In this document: positions 32,068 to 40,698 of the stretch, in pieces | Numbering within the stretch: the first letter of the stretch is position 1 | Layout of the letters: every line of letters starts with the position of its first letter | NCBI GenBank assembly: GCA_035532115.1 | Contig: DATKRO010000027.1 | Location: 1 to 64,000, forward strand | Length of the DNA: 64,000 nucleotides | Origin: Acaudatibacter sp035532115 | GTDB taxonomy: Bacteria > Pseudomonadota > Alphaproteobacteria > Caulobacterales > Caulobacteraceae | Reading direction: 5' to 3' | Translations under genes and position numbers: made by a program | Notes under the pieces: generated by a model | The model's input: only the letters and a program-made list of their open reading frames with translations | What the model was told of the DNA's origin: nothing | Databases searched by the model: none

Positions 32068-32748
32068 TCAGGCGCGCATCGTCGCCAGCGCCTCGTCGGA
32101 GACGAAGGGATTGGTGCGGCGTTCCTGGCCGAAGGTGGAGATCTGTTCGTGGCCCGGGACGAAGGTGACGTCGTCGCCGAGCGGCCAGAGCTTGCCGGTG
32201 ATCGAGGCGACGAGGTCGGGGAAGCTGCCGCGCGGGAAGTCGGTGCGGCCGATCGAGCCGGCGAAGAGCACGTCGCCCACCTGGGCGAAGCGCGCCTCGC
32301 GGTTGAAGAAGATCACGTGCCCAGGCGTGTGCCCGGGGCAGTGATAGACCTCCCATTCGGTCTCGCCGAGGGTGACGCGGTCGCCATCGTGCAACCAGCG
32401 GTCGGGGGTGAACGGGCGCGCATCCGGCATGCCGAAGCGCTTGCCGCTCTCGCCGATGCGGTCGATCCAGAACTGGTCGTCGGGATGGGGCCCCTCGACG
32501 GGGACGCCGGTCGCGTCCCTGAGCGCCGCCGTGCCGCCGGCGTGATCCATGTGGCCGTGGGTGACCCAGATCTTCTCGATCGTCAGCCCCTGATCGGCGA
32601 GGATCGCGAGCAGGCGCGGAACCTCGCCGCCCGGATCGATCACGGCGGCGCGGCGGGTCCTGGCGCACCAGACGATGGTGCAGTTCTGCTGCAGCGGCGT
32701 GACGGGCGCCACGATGGCGCGGACGGGAGGGCCCTGGGAGTCTTCCAT
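32068..32748 (-). CDS. MBL-fold hydrolase (glyoxalase II-like)
   Basis: A 226-residue metallo-beta-lactamase-fold protein. The zinc motif THGHMDHAGG (HxHxDH) is complete, followed by YHCPGHTPGHV and an Asp in GDVLFAGSIGRTDF, and FVPGHEQIS at the end. This is the short YcbL/GloB-like type that hydrolyses thioesters such as S-lactoylglutathione. The start at ATG 32748 is chosen; ATG 32760 is possible. Confidence 0.85.
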   Translation of the reverse strand: MEDSQGPPVRAIVAPVTPLQQNCTIVWCARTRRAAVIDPGGEVPRLLAILADQGLTIEKIWVTHGHMDHAGGTAALRDATGVPVEGPHPDDQFWIDRIGESGKRFGMPDARPFTPDRWLHDGDRVTLGETEWEVYHCPGHTPGHVIFFNREARFAQVGDVLFAGSIGRTDFPRGSFPDLVASITGKLWPLGDDVTFVPGHEQISTFGQERRTNPFVSDEALATMRA

Positions 32749-32915
32749 GACCGGGCACAATAGGGGCGCCGTGCACCGAGGGCAAAGCGCGGCGCGCCCC
32801 CGATGCGTCCGAAACGCGCGCCAAGCGCCGATTGCCCGCGAGCCGCCGTCCGGCTAGCGTCGAGGCCGGGGACGCGGGGGGCGCCTGAGTCCCGCCAGCT
32901 CGAGAGTGAGTCTGC

Positions 32916-34505
32916 ATGGCCAGCGTCGGCATATCCCGAATCTTCCGGCGCAAGCCGGTAGAGCTGATCCATGCCGAGACCGAGCATGGCGAGCTGAAGC
33001 GCTCGCTGGGCGCGCTCAACCTCGTGCTCCTGGGAATCGGCTGCATCATCGGCACCGGCATCTTCGTGCTCACCGGCCAGGCCGCGGCCGAGTGGGCCGG
33101 GCCGGGGATCATGATCTCCTTCGTGATCACCGGCGTGCTCTGCGCCTTCGTGGCGCTCTGCTACGCCGAACTGGCCTCGGCGCTGCCGGTCTCCGGCTCG
33201 GCCTATTCCTACAGCTACGCCTCCATGGGCGAGGTGGTCGCCTGGGTGATGGGCCTGCTGCTGCTGCTGGAGTACGGGCTCGCGGCCTCGACGGTGGCGG
33301 TGGGCTGGTCCGGCTACGTGGTCAGCCTGCTGCAGGACGCGCACCTTGCGATCCCGCCGCAATTCACCGCGGCGCCCGGCGTCGCCGTCAAGGATGCCGC
33401 CGGCGTGGTGATCGCCCATGGCGTCGCCAACCTGCCGGCGATCCTGGGCATCTGCGCGGTGACGGCCCTGCTGGTCGTGGGCGTTTCCGAATCGGCGACA
33501 GCCAACAACGTCATCGTCTTCATCAAGCTGGCGGTGGTGATCGCCTTCATCGCCATCGGCGCCTTCTACGTGAAGACTTCGCTGTGGTCGCCTCTGGTGC
33601 CAGCCCAGATCCCGGCGCCGCCGCCGGGCACGCCGATGGACCTCTGGAGCCAGATCGGCCGCGCCCTCGTGGGCGTGATCAGCGGCGCCAAGACCGTGCA
33701 CTATGGCCTGGGCGGCGTCATCCACGGCGCCGCGGTGATCTTCTTCGCCTATATCGGCTTCGAGGCGGTCTCCACCGCCGGCGCCGAATCGAAGAACCCC
33801 GCCAAGGACATGCCGATCGGCATCCTGGGCGCCCTCGTCATCTGCACCGTGCTCTACATCGCCACCTGCGCCGTGCTGGTGGGCATCGTGCCCTACGCCT
33901 CGCTCGACAACGCCGCCCCGATCGCCACCGCGGTCGATCAGATCGGCATCCGCTGGTTCGCCGTCCTGGTGAAGATCGGCGCGATCGCCGGGCTCTCCAG
34001 CGTGATGCTGGTGCTGCTCTACGGCCAGACGCGGATTTTCTACACCATGTCCCACGACGGACTGCTGCCGTCGCAGCTGGCGGCGGTGCACCGGCGCTTC
34101 CGCACGCCCTGGATCAACACCATCATCGTCGGCTGCGTGGCCGCCGGCTTCGCCGGCTTCATGTCGCTGCACGCCTTGTCCGACCTCACCAATGTTGGTT
34201 CGCTCGCTGCCTTCGCCATCGTCTGCGCCACGGTGCTCTACTTGAGGATCACCCACCCGCAGATGCCCCGGCCGTTCCGCACCCCAGGCTATCCGGTGAC
34301 GCCGGTGCTAGGCATGCTGATGTGCATCTTCCTGCTGATGAGCCTGATGGCGGTGCCGGAGACGCGCGACTTCTTCCTCGTCTATCTGGGCGCCGGCATC
34401 GTGGTCTATTTCCTCTTCGGCATGTGGAACTCCAAGCTCGGCCGCGGGCTGGCGAGCGCGCCCGACCTGCTCGCCGGCATGGAGGCGCCGCACCCCGATC
34501 CTTAG
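32916..34505 (+). CDS. APC-family cationic amino acid permease
   Basis: A 529-residue permease with about 12-14 helices. The signature NLVLLGIGCIIGTGIFVLTG is the APC unwound helix 1, and FFAYIGFEAVSTAGAESKNP is helix 6. The cytoplasmic start (RRKPVELIHAETEHGELKR) is typical of the CAT-type family. It imports amino acids with protons or sodium. It starts 16 bases before hrpB's neighbourhood ends and shows no regulatory motif. Confidence 0.88.
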   Translation: MASVGISRIFRRKPVELIHAETEHGELKRSLGALNLVLLGIGCIIGTGIFVLTGQAAAEWAGPGIMISFVITGVLCAFVALCYAELASALPVSGSAYSYSYASMGEVVAWVMGLLLLLEYGLAASTVAVGWSGYVVSLLQDAHLAIPPQFTAAPGVAVKDAAGVVIAHGVANLPAILGICAVTALLVVGVSESATANNVIVFIKLAVVIAFIAIGAFYVKTSLWSPLVPAQIPAPPPGTPMDLWSQIGRALVGVISGAKTVHYGLGGVIHGAAVIFFAYIGFEAVSTAGAESKNPAKDMPIGILGALVICTVLYIATCAVLVGIVPYASLDNAAPIATAVDQIGIRWFAVLVKIGAIAGLSSVMLVLLYGQTRIFYTMSHDGLLPSQLAAVHRRFRTPWINTIIVGCVAAGFAGFMSLHALSDLTNVGSLAAFAIVCATVLYLRITHPQMPRPFRTPGYPVTPVLGMLMCIFLLMSLMAVPETRDFFLVYLGAGIVVYFLFGMWNSKLGRGLASAPDLLAGMEAPHPDP

Positions 34506-34521
34506 AGCCGGCGTCGCGGCC

Positions 34522-36963
34522 ATGCTTCCCATCGAAGAGTCGCTGCCGGCGCTGAAGGCAGCGCTCGCCCATTCCAATTGTGCCGTGCTGGTGGCCCCGC
34601 CGGGCGCTGGCAAGAGCACGCTGGCGCCGCTGGCGCTGATCGACGAGCCCTGGGCGGCGGGCGGCAAGCTCATCCTCCTGGCGCCGAGGCGGCTCGCGGC
34701 CCGCGCGGCCGCCGCGCGCATGGCCGCAGCGCTCGGCGAGCGCGTCGGCCAGACCGTCGGCTCGCGCATGCGGCTGGAGACGCGCGTTTCGGCGGCGACC
34801 CGGATCGAGGTGGTCACCGAGGGCGTGTTCACCCGGATGATCCTCGCCGATCCCGCTCTGGCCGGAATCGCCGGCGTCATCTTCGACGAGTTCCACGAGC
34901 GCAGCCTCGACGCCGATCTCGGCGTCGCCTTCGCCCGCGAGGCGCAACAGCTGCTGCGACCGGAGCTGCGCCTGCTGGTGATGTCGGCGACGCTCGCCGC
35001 CGCGCCGGTGGCGGCGCTTCTGGGCGGCGCCCCGATCGTCGAGAGCCGCGGCCGGATGTTCCCGATCGCGACGCGCTATCTCGGCCGCGATCCGGCGGCG
35101 CGCATCGAGGACCAGACGGTGCGCGCCATCCTCGCGGCCCTGGCCGAGGAGACCGGCAGCCTGCTGGTGTTCCTGCCCGGCCAGGGCGAGATCCGCCGCG
35201 TCGCCCAGCGGCTCGGCGAGCGCCTCGCCGATCCGGACGTGGAGGTCGCGCCGCTTTTTGGGGCGCTCGACGCCCGCGCCCAGGACCGGGCCATCGCGCC
35301 CGCGCCTGCGGGCCGGCGCAAGGTGGTGCTCGCCACCGCCATCGCCCAGACCAGCCTGACCATCGAGGGCGTGCGCGTCGTCATCGACAGCGGCCTCGCG
35401 CGCGTGCCGCGCCATCATCCGGCCAGCGGCCTGACGCGGCTGGAGACGATCCGGGTCTCCGCCGCGGCGGCGGACCAGCGGCGGGGGAGGGCGGGGCGGA
35501 CGGAACCCGGCGTCTGCTACCGGCTCTGGGCCGAGCCCGAGACCAGGAGCCTCGAGCCCTTCGATCGGCCCGAAATCCTGGAAACCGACCTCGCCCGCCT
35601 CGCGCTCGACCTCGCACGCTGGGGCGCGGCGGACGCGGACGCGCTAGCTTTCCTCGACCGTCCCCCCGCCGTGGCGATGGCGCAGGCGCGCGCCCTGTTG
35701 CAGCGGCTGGGCGCCCTGGACGGCGCCGGCGCCCTCGCCGCTCACGGCCGGCGCGTGGCCGACCTCGCCCTGCCGCCTCGCCTGGCGCACATGGTGCTGC
35801 GCGCCGGCGCATCCGGTCAGGCGGAGCGCGCCGCGCGCATGGCCGCGGTGATCATCGAGCGCGGCCTCGGCGGCGCGGACGTCGATCTGGATGCGCGCCT
35901 GGAGGTCTTTGCACGCGACCGGAGCCTTCGCGCGCGCGATACCGCTGCGCTCGCCCGCCGCTGGGCCGCCGCGGCGGGCCCGGCCGCCGGCGCGGCGGCG
36001 CTGAGCGACGGCCTGCTGCTCGCCGAGGCCTATCCGGAACGCATCGCCAAGGCGCGCGGGGCGCCGGGGCAGTTCCAGCTGGCGAGCGGGCGCGGCGCCT
36101 ATCTCGATTCCACCGAGCCGCTGGCGCGCGAACCCTGGCTGGCGGTGGCCGAGCTCGGCGGCGGCGAGGCGCGCGACCGCATCCTGCTCTGCGCCCGTCT
36201 CGAGGCCGCGGCGCTGCAGGCCGCCTTCGCCGATCGGCTGACGCGCGAAGTGCGGCTCGCGGCCGGACCAGGGGGCGGATTGCGGGTCATGCAGGTCTCG
36301 CGCCTTGGCGAACTCGTGCTCGCCGAGCATGCGCTTGCCGATCCCGACCCGGCGGTGATCGCCGGCGCGCTGATGGACGATGTCCGCGCCCGGGGTTTGG
36401 GCGCGCTGCCGTGGGGCGAGGCGTCCAGGCGCCTGCGCGCCCGCGCCGCGTTCCTGCGCCGCTTCGATCCGGACGCGCCAGATCTTTCCGACGCGGAGCT
36501 GACGGCGCGCCTCGACGGCTGGCTCGCGCCGGCGCTCGCGGGCCGGACCGCGCTCGCGCAGCTAGACGACGGCGCCTTGCACGGCGCGCTGCTGCAGCTG
36601 CTGCCTCACGACGCCCGTCGCCGGCTCGACCGCGAGGCCCCGACCGGCTTTACGGCGCCGACCGGCGTCAGCCATGCGATCGACTATGCCGCCGAGGGCG
36701 GGCCGCGGGTGGATGTGCGCGTCCAGGAACTCTACGGACTGACGGTCCATCCCGCCGTGGCCAGCGGCCGCGCGCCGCTGATCCTGGCGCTGCTCTCGCC
36801 CGCGCACCGGCCGATCCAGCTCACCAGCGATCTGCCCGGATTCTGGCGCGGCGCCTGGAGCGAGGTTCGCAAGCAGATGCGCGGGCGCTATCCCAAGCAT
36901 CCCTGGCCCGAGGATCCGGCCAGCGCCGCTCCGACCAGGCGCGCCAAGCCGCGGGCGACGTAG
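34522..36963 (+). CDS. hrpB: ATP-dependent helicase HrpB
   Basis: An 813-residue DEAH helicase. Walker A is APPGAGKSTLAPLALID (about residue 25), the DEAH-type box reads IFDEFHERSLDAD, and motif III SATL and motif VI QRRGRAGRTEPGVCYRLW follow. The HrpB-specific C-terminus ends in the conserved segment PKHPWPEDP. HrpB is a DExH RNA helicase of unclear target. ATG 34522 lies 16 bases after the permease stop. Confidence 0.92.
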   Translation: MLPIEESLPALKAALAHSNCAVLVAPPGAGKSTLAPLALIDEPWAAGGKLILLAPRRLAARAAAARMAAALGERVGQTVGSRMRLETRVSAATRIEVVTEGVFTRMILADPALAGIAGVIFDEFHERSLDADLGVAFAREAQQLLRPELRLLVMSATLAAAPVAALLGGAPIVESRGRMFPIATRYLGRDPAARIEDQTVRAILAALAEETGSLLVFLPGQGEIRRVAQRLGERLADPDVEVAPLFGALDARAQDRAIAPAPAGRRKVVLATAIAQTSLTIEGVRVVIDSGLARVPRHHPASGLTRLETIRVSAAAADQRRGRAGRTEPGVCYRLWAEPETRSLEPFDRPEILETDLARLALDLARWGAADADALAFLDRPPAVAMAQARALLQRLGALDGAGALAAHGRRVADLALPPRLAHMVLRAGASGQAERAARMAAVIIERGLGGADVDLDARLEVFARDRSLRARDTAALARRWAAAAGPAAGAAALSDGLLLAEAYPERIAKARGAPGQFQLASGRGAYLDSTEPLAREPWLAVAELGGGEARDRILLCARLEAAALQAAFADRLTREVRLAAGPGGGLRVMQVSRLGELVLAEHALADPDPAVIAGALMDDVRARGLGALPWGEASRRLRARAAFLRRFDPDAPDLSDAELTARLDGWLAPALAGRTALAQLDDGALHGALLQLLPHDARRRLDREAPTGFTAPTGVSHAIDYAAEGGPRVDVRVQELYGLTVHPAVASGRAPLILALLSPAHRPIQLTSDLPGFWRGAWSEVRKQMRGRYPKHPWPEDPASAAPTRRAKPRAT

Positions 36964-37037
36964 CGCGGATCGGCAAACTCATTGACGCGTCCCCAAAGGG
37001 TCGTGGTCCCGGTCCCGAGACGCCTGCTGCATCCGCC

Positions 37038-37070
37038 TTGAAACTCGACGTGCAACAATCTATGTTGCAC
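37038..37070 (+). promoter_or_regulatory. Promoter/operator of the MqsRA remnant
   Basis: TTGAAA (37038-37043) and TATGTT (37061-37066) are 17 bases apart. GTGCAACA (37050-37057) and TGTTGCAC (37063-37070) form a perfect 8-bp inverted repeat with a 5-base centre that covers the -10 box, a likely MqsA-type operator. Confidence 0.65.
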
Positions 37071-37080
37071 CGCTGTCGGC

Positions 37081-37387
37081 GTGACAGAAAAACGCCGCCT
37101 CACCCACGACCTGGCCGCCAGCTGCGCTCGGGAGTCCGGCGACGTTAAACCGAACCAAAGTATCGACTCGGGGCGCTTCGGCGCTCGGGATGGATGCGGC
37201 GGCCGTGGTGGCGGTGATCCAGGCGCTTCAATACCCCGCCGACTTCGACAAGAGCGCCACGGCTCACCACAACCCGCAACAGTGGCACGACAGCTACAAA
37301 CCCACGGTCGGTCAGCTCACGCTCTATCTGAAGTTCACTGTCGATGACGAAGGCAGGTTTCTGCTCACAAGCTTCAAGGAGGCTTGA
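37081..37387 (+). pseudogene. mqsR: MqsR-type toxin gene with a frameshift
   Basis: From GTG 37081 the frame gives TEKRRLTHDLAASCARESGD, the MqsR N-terminus. The rest of the family sequence (LNRTKVSTRGASALGMDAAA, DFDKSATAHHNPQQWHDSYK, LYLKFTVDDEGRFLLTSFKE) is in another frame from about 37145. A one- or two-base indel between GAC GTT and TTA AAC explains this. Only a truncated 65-residue product from ATG 37190 could be made. MqsR is an mRNA interferase, and the lost segment makes activity doubtful. Confidence 0.75.
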
Positions 37388-37388
37388 A

Positions 37389-37910
37389 ATGGTCGAGGAA
37401 AAGACGAGGCCCTGCCCCTCCTGCGACGGCGTCATGCGCCGTGGCGTTCAGGAGGAGACCGTCACGTTTCAAGGCGAGTCGCTGACCTACCTCCAACCTG
37501 GCTGGCACTGTGAGAACGGTGACGACGGGGTTCTTGAAGGGGCGGACAACGACTATGCCGACGCGGCCCTGCACGAAGTCATGGCGCGAGCGAAGCACTC
37601 GCCGATTTCGCCGCTGATGATTCGCGCCGCGCGGGAGGCTGTCGGCGTCTCCCAACGCCAGGCGGGCAAGGTGTTCGGCGGCGGCCCCACGGCGTTCTAC
37701 AAATACGAGACGGCCAAGGCCATCCCGTCCGAGGCGATGGCGAACCTGCTGCGATTGGCGTTGGAGAACCCTGGTCTTTTCACCAAGCCGCCTCGTGGCG
37801 CGTTCAACTGGCCATCGGCTCAGGACGCCCAGCTCCTGCGTCGCGCCATCACCGATGATCGCCTCAACGCCATCGTGCGGCGCGTCTATCCTCAAACGGA
37901 CGCCGCCTGA
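37389..37910 (+). CDS. mqsA: MqsA-type antitoxin
   Basis: A 173-residue protein with an N-terminal zinc-binding part (RPCPSCDGVM, then PGWHCENGDDGVL) and an XRE helix-turn-helix (REAVGVSQRQAGKVFGGGPT, YKYETAKAIPSEAM). The family normally has two CxxC pairs; here the second reads CENG, so one zinc ligand is missing. GGAGG precedes ATG 37389. The frame is intact. It probably still represses the operon at the palindrome at 37050-37070. Confidence 0.85.
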   Translation: MVEEKTRPCPSCDGVMRRGVQEETVTFQGESLTYLQPGWHCENGDDGVLEGADNDYADAALHEVMARAKHSPISPLMIRAAREAVGVSQRQAGKVFGGGPTAFYKYETAKAIPSEAMANLLRLALENPGLFTKPPRGAFNWPSAQDAQLLRRAITDDRLNAIVRRVYPQTDAA

Positions 37911-37911
37911 A

Positions 37912-37974
37912 GATCCAAAACGCTGGAGCGCGTTCGGATCGGAAAACCGGTTCCACTTTTGCGGAACGCGCTCT
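37912..37974 (-). repeat. Dispersed extragenic repeat, copy A
   Basis: Read on the minus strand this begins AGAGCGCGTTCCGCAAAAGT and continues GGAACCGGTTTTCCGATC, ending GCTCCAGCGTTTTGGATC. The first 30 bases are identical to copy B at 40583. It lies just after the mqsA stop. Such elements are dispersed through many alphaproteobacterial genomes. Confidence 0.7.
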
Positions 37975-38140
37975 GGCCACCCCGCAGCCGCTTTGGCGCC
38001 GGTTCGATGGCGTGGCCTGTTCCGCGCCAATCTCCCGGGTCCACGTTCCAGGTCCATGGCCAGAGCCCCCGCGATCATCGTCGTCGGCGCTCGGCCGGCG
38101 GCGTCGGGGCGGCGTCGGCCGCCCGACGGGCGGGAATCGC

Positions 38141-38929
38141 TCAGCGCGCCACGGCGTAGATCATGATCCCGGCCGCCACGGCGAGGTTGAGGCTGTCGGC
38201 GCGGCCGCGCATCGGGATCTTGACGGTGACGTCGCAGATGGCGGCAAGTTGCGCCGGCAGACCGGCCTGCTCGGCGCCCATGAGGACGAGGGTCGGCGCG
38301 CGATAGGCCGGGGCGCGAAAATCGGTCTCTGCGCCGAGCAGGGCGCCGGCGACCGTGCCTGGCCAGCGCGCCCGCCAGGCGACGAACTCCGGCTGGCTCG
38401 CCTTGGCGATCCGCACGGCGAAGATCGAGCCCATGGTCGCGCGCACCGCTTCCACGGAATAGGGGTCGCAGCAGTCGCCGACCAGGATGACGCCGCCGCA
38501 GCCGGCCGCATCGGCGGTGCGCACGATGGTCCCGAGGTTGCCCGGGTCGCGCACCTGCTGCAGGGCGACCCAGCAGGGCGCGGTGGGCGGATCGAGGTCT
38601 TCCAGGGCGGTGAACGCCTGATCGAATACGGCCAGCACCGTCTGGGGATTGTCGCGCCGGGAGATCTTGGCGAGAATCGCGGGGCCGACTTCGATCGCCT
38701 CGCCGCCGCCGGCGGCGGTGGCCTCCAGGGCGCGACGCAGCAGCGGATGGCCGGCGGCCTCGGAACCGAAGATCAGGACTCTGGGCGCGTGGCCCATATC
38801 CACCGCCTCGGCGACAATCTTCAGGCCCTCGGCCAGGAAGCGGCCGCTCTCCTCGCGCGCCTTGCGCATGTGCAGGGCGCGGGCCGCCTTGACGGCCGGA
38901 TTGGCGAGGGAGGTGACCGTCCGCGTCAC
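38141..38929 (-). CDS. TrmH/SpoU-family RNA methyltransferase
   Basis: A 262-residue SPOUT methyltransferase. The N-terminal substrate-binding segment (VTSLANPAVKAARALHMRKA, RFLAEGLKIVAEA) is followed by the knot motifs QQVRDPGNLGTIVRTADAAG, LVLMGAEQAGLP and IPMRGRADSLNLAVAAGI. It probably 2'-O-methylates 23S rRNA or tRNA. GTG 38929 overlaps the stop of the upstream methyltransferase (GTGA). Confidence 0.9.
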   Translation of the reverse strand: MTRTVTSLANPAVKAARALHMRKAREESGRFLAEGLKIVAEAVDMGHAPRVLIFGSEAAGHPLLRRALEATAAGGGEAIEVGPAILAKISRRDNPQTVLAVFDQAFTALEDLDPPTAPCWVALQQVRDPGNLGTIVRTADAAGCGGVILVGDCCDPYSVEAVRATMGSIFAVRIAKASQPEFVAWRARWPGTVAGALLGAETDFRAPAYRAPTLVLMGAEQAGLPAQLAAICDVTVKIPMRGRADSLNLAVAAGIMIYAVAR

Positions 38930-39831
38930 GGCGCGGCGCTCCAGCGGGCGAAGGCGGACAGCCCGACCCCGCGCAGGCCGTCCTCCTCGATCAGCGCCAG
39001 TTCGCCCCAGTCGACGATGCCGCCGCGCCCGCCGAGCGCGTCGGCCACGAGGCCGGCGAGCGCCAGGCCCGACAGGCGTTCGGCATAGGCGCCGACCAGG
39101 AGGAATGCAGCGTCGGGCGCGAGCAGGGCGGCGCATCCGGCCATCAGCCGCGGCAGGTCCTCCAGCAGCCGCCAGACTTCCCCCGCCGGCCCGCGGCCAT
39201 GTTTCGGCGGGTCGAGGATGATGCCGTCGTAGCGCCGCCCGCGCCGGATCTCGCGCTGCACGTATTTGCGGGCGTCCTCGCAAAGCCAGCGAACCGGCCG
39301 GTTCTCCAGGCCCGAGAGCGCGGCGTTCTCGCGCGCCCATTCGATCGCGCGCCTGGAGGCGTCGACATGGGTGACGTGCGCCCCGGCCGCCGCGCAGACG
39401 AGGCTCGCCACCCCGGTGTAGCCGAAGAGGTTCAGGATCTCGACCGGCGCCCGGCCGCGAAGACGCTCGTCCAGCCAGGCCCAGTTGGCGGCCTGTTCGG
39501 GGAAGAATCCGAGGTGCCTGAAGCCGGTGCAGCGCGCGTGGAAACGCACGCCGCGCCAGGCGAGCGGCCAGGGCTCGAGCGGCGCCCGCGCAAACCGCCA
39601 GTGGCCGGCGTCCTCGTCGTCGGCCGGATCGAACACGGCGTTCGCCGCCATCCAGATCTCCTCGCCCAGAGCCGGGCGCCAGAGGCACTGCGGCTCTGGC
39701 CGCACCACGCAGACTGGTCCGTAGCGCTCCAGTTTGCGGCCGCCTCCCGAATCGACCAGGCCATAGTCGGCCCAGGCGCCGGTGCGCAGGATCGTCGGCG
39801 TCGCGGCGATTTCTGGCGAGGCGCGGCTCAT
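38926..39831 (-). CDS. Class I SAM-dependent methyltransferase (RlmI-like)
   Basis: A 301-residue enzyme. The SAM site is EILNLFGYTGVASLVCAAAG, followed by HVDASRRAIEWARENAALSG and the catalytic-loop-like DGIILDPPKHGRGP. The order matches RlmI/RlmK-like 23S rRNA (cytosine-C5) methyltransferases without the PUA domain. It is coupled to the SPOUT gene, suggesting a two-gene RNA modification operon. Confidence 0.85.
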   Translation of the reverse strand: MSRASPEIAATPTILRTGAWADYGLVDSGGGRKLERYGPVCVVRPEPQCLWRPALGEEIWMAANAVFDPADDEDAGHWRFARAPLEPWPLAWRGVRFHARCTGFRHLGFFPEQAANWAWLDERLRGRAPVEILNLFGYTGVASLVCAAAGAHVTHVDASRRAIEWARENAALSGLENRPVRWLCEDARKYVQREIRRGRRYDGIILDPPKHGRGPAGEVWRLLEDLPRLMAGCAALLAPDAAFLLVGAYAERLSGLALAGLVADALGGRGGIVDWGELALIEEDGLRGVGLSAFARWSAAP

Positions 39832-39908
39832 GGCCCGCCTTAGCGGCTCGGCGCGCCGATCGTCCAGACCGCGTCCAGGGCGCGGCCTTGTTTGCAGGCG
39901 GGGTTTCC

Positions 39909-39930
39909 CGTTTAGTACGCTGGGTAAACG
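39909..39930. promoter_or_regulatory. Operator-like inverted repeat upstream of the TetR gene
   Basis: CGTTTA (39909-39914) and TAAACG (39925-39930) form an inverted repeat with a 10-base centre, 18 bases before the GTG start. It suits autorepression by the TetR protein. Confidence 0.5.
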
Positions 39931-39947
39931 ATGATAGGGTGCGCAAC

Positions 39948-40583
39948 GTGAGCCTGATCGAGAACAAGCCGGCCAGATCGGCGCGCAAGGCCAAGGGCGA
40001 CGGGCATCTGCGCCGCGCCGAGATCCTGGAGGCGGCCGAGCGGATCTTCGTGGCCGAGGGCTACGAAGGGGCGACGATCCGCAAGATCGCCGACGAGGTC
40101 GGGGTCTCCTCGACGGCGCTCTACATGCACTTCCACGACAAGGATCAGATCCTGCAGGAGATCTGCCGCGGCGCCATGCAGGCGCTGCTGGAGCAGAACA
40201 GCGAGATCGCCGCGCGGCCGATCGATTCGGTTGCGCGCGTCAGGCTGATGCTGGAGGCCTATGTGCGCATGGGTCTGGAGCACCCCAACGCCTATCGGCT
40301 GGTGTTCTGCTCGAAGGTTCGGCTGGGCTCGGGCGCCGACGAGGCCGCCACCGCCGAGATCGGCGCCCAGTGCTACGAGCGCTACTGCGGCGTGGTGCGC
40401 GAGATCGCCGCCGCAGGAAGGCTTCGCGCCGGCGATACCGACGGCGCCGCCCAGACGCTCTGGGCCGCCTGCCACGGCCTGGTGGCGCTGATGATCACCC
40501 GGCCGCATTTCGACTGGGCCTCCGCCGACGAGATGATCCACGTCATGCTGGAGGGCCTGCTCTACGGACTCGTGGCCGACTAG
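39948..40583 (+). CDS. TetR-family transcriptional regulator
   Basis: A 211-residue regulator. The HTH reads RRAEILEAAERIFVAEGYEG, ATIRKIADEVGVSSTALYMH and FHDKDQILQEI. The C-terminal domain (AYVRMGLEHPNAYRLVF, AACHGLVALMITRPHFDW) resembles the TetR_C_33 type. Start GTG 39948 is preferred; GTG 39939 is in frame. The stop codon TAG lies inside the dispersed repeat that follows. The target and ligand are unknown. Confidence 0.85.
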   Translation: MSLIENKPARSARKAKGDGHLRRAEILEAAERIFVAEGYEGATIRKIADEVGVSSTALYMHFHDKDQILQEICRGAMQALLEQNSEIAARPIDSVARVRLMLEAYVRMGLEHPNAYRLVFCSKVRLGSGADEAATAEIGAQCYERYCGVVREIAAAGRLRAGDTDGAAQTLWAACHGLVALMITRPHFDWASADEMIHVMLEGLLYGLVAD

Positions 40584-40695
40584 AGCGCGTTCCGCAAAAG
40601 TGGAACCGGTCTTGCACCCGAACGGACTCCAGCGCTTTGGCTCCAAAGCACGATTCAGCGATCGGACGATTCCGTCTGATCGCATCGTGCTCTAG
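40580..40695 (+). repeat. Dispersed extragenic repeat, copy B, with short terminal inverted repeats
   Basis: The 116-base element starts CTAGAGC and ends GCTCTAG (7-bp inverted ends). Its first part, AGAGCGCGTTCCGCAAAAGT then GGAACCGGT, is shared with copy A. It supplies the TAG stop of the TetR gene and ends four bases before the GTG of the next gene. No cobalamin-riboswitch-like sequence is evident in this gap. Confidence 0.7.
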
Positions 40696-40698
40696 GCG

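Noticed and set aside
40584..40698. A cobalamin riboswitch upstream of the BtuF-like gene
   Set aside because: The gap is filled by a dispersed repeat and shows no B12-box-like sequence.
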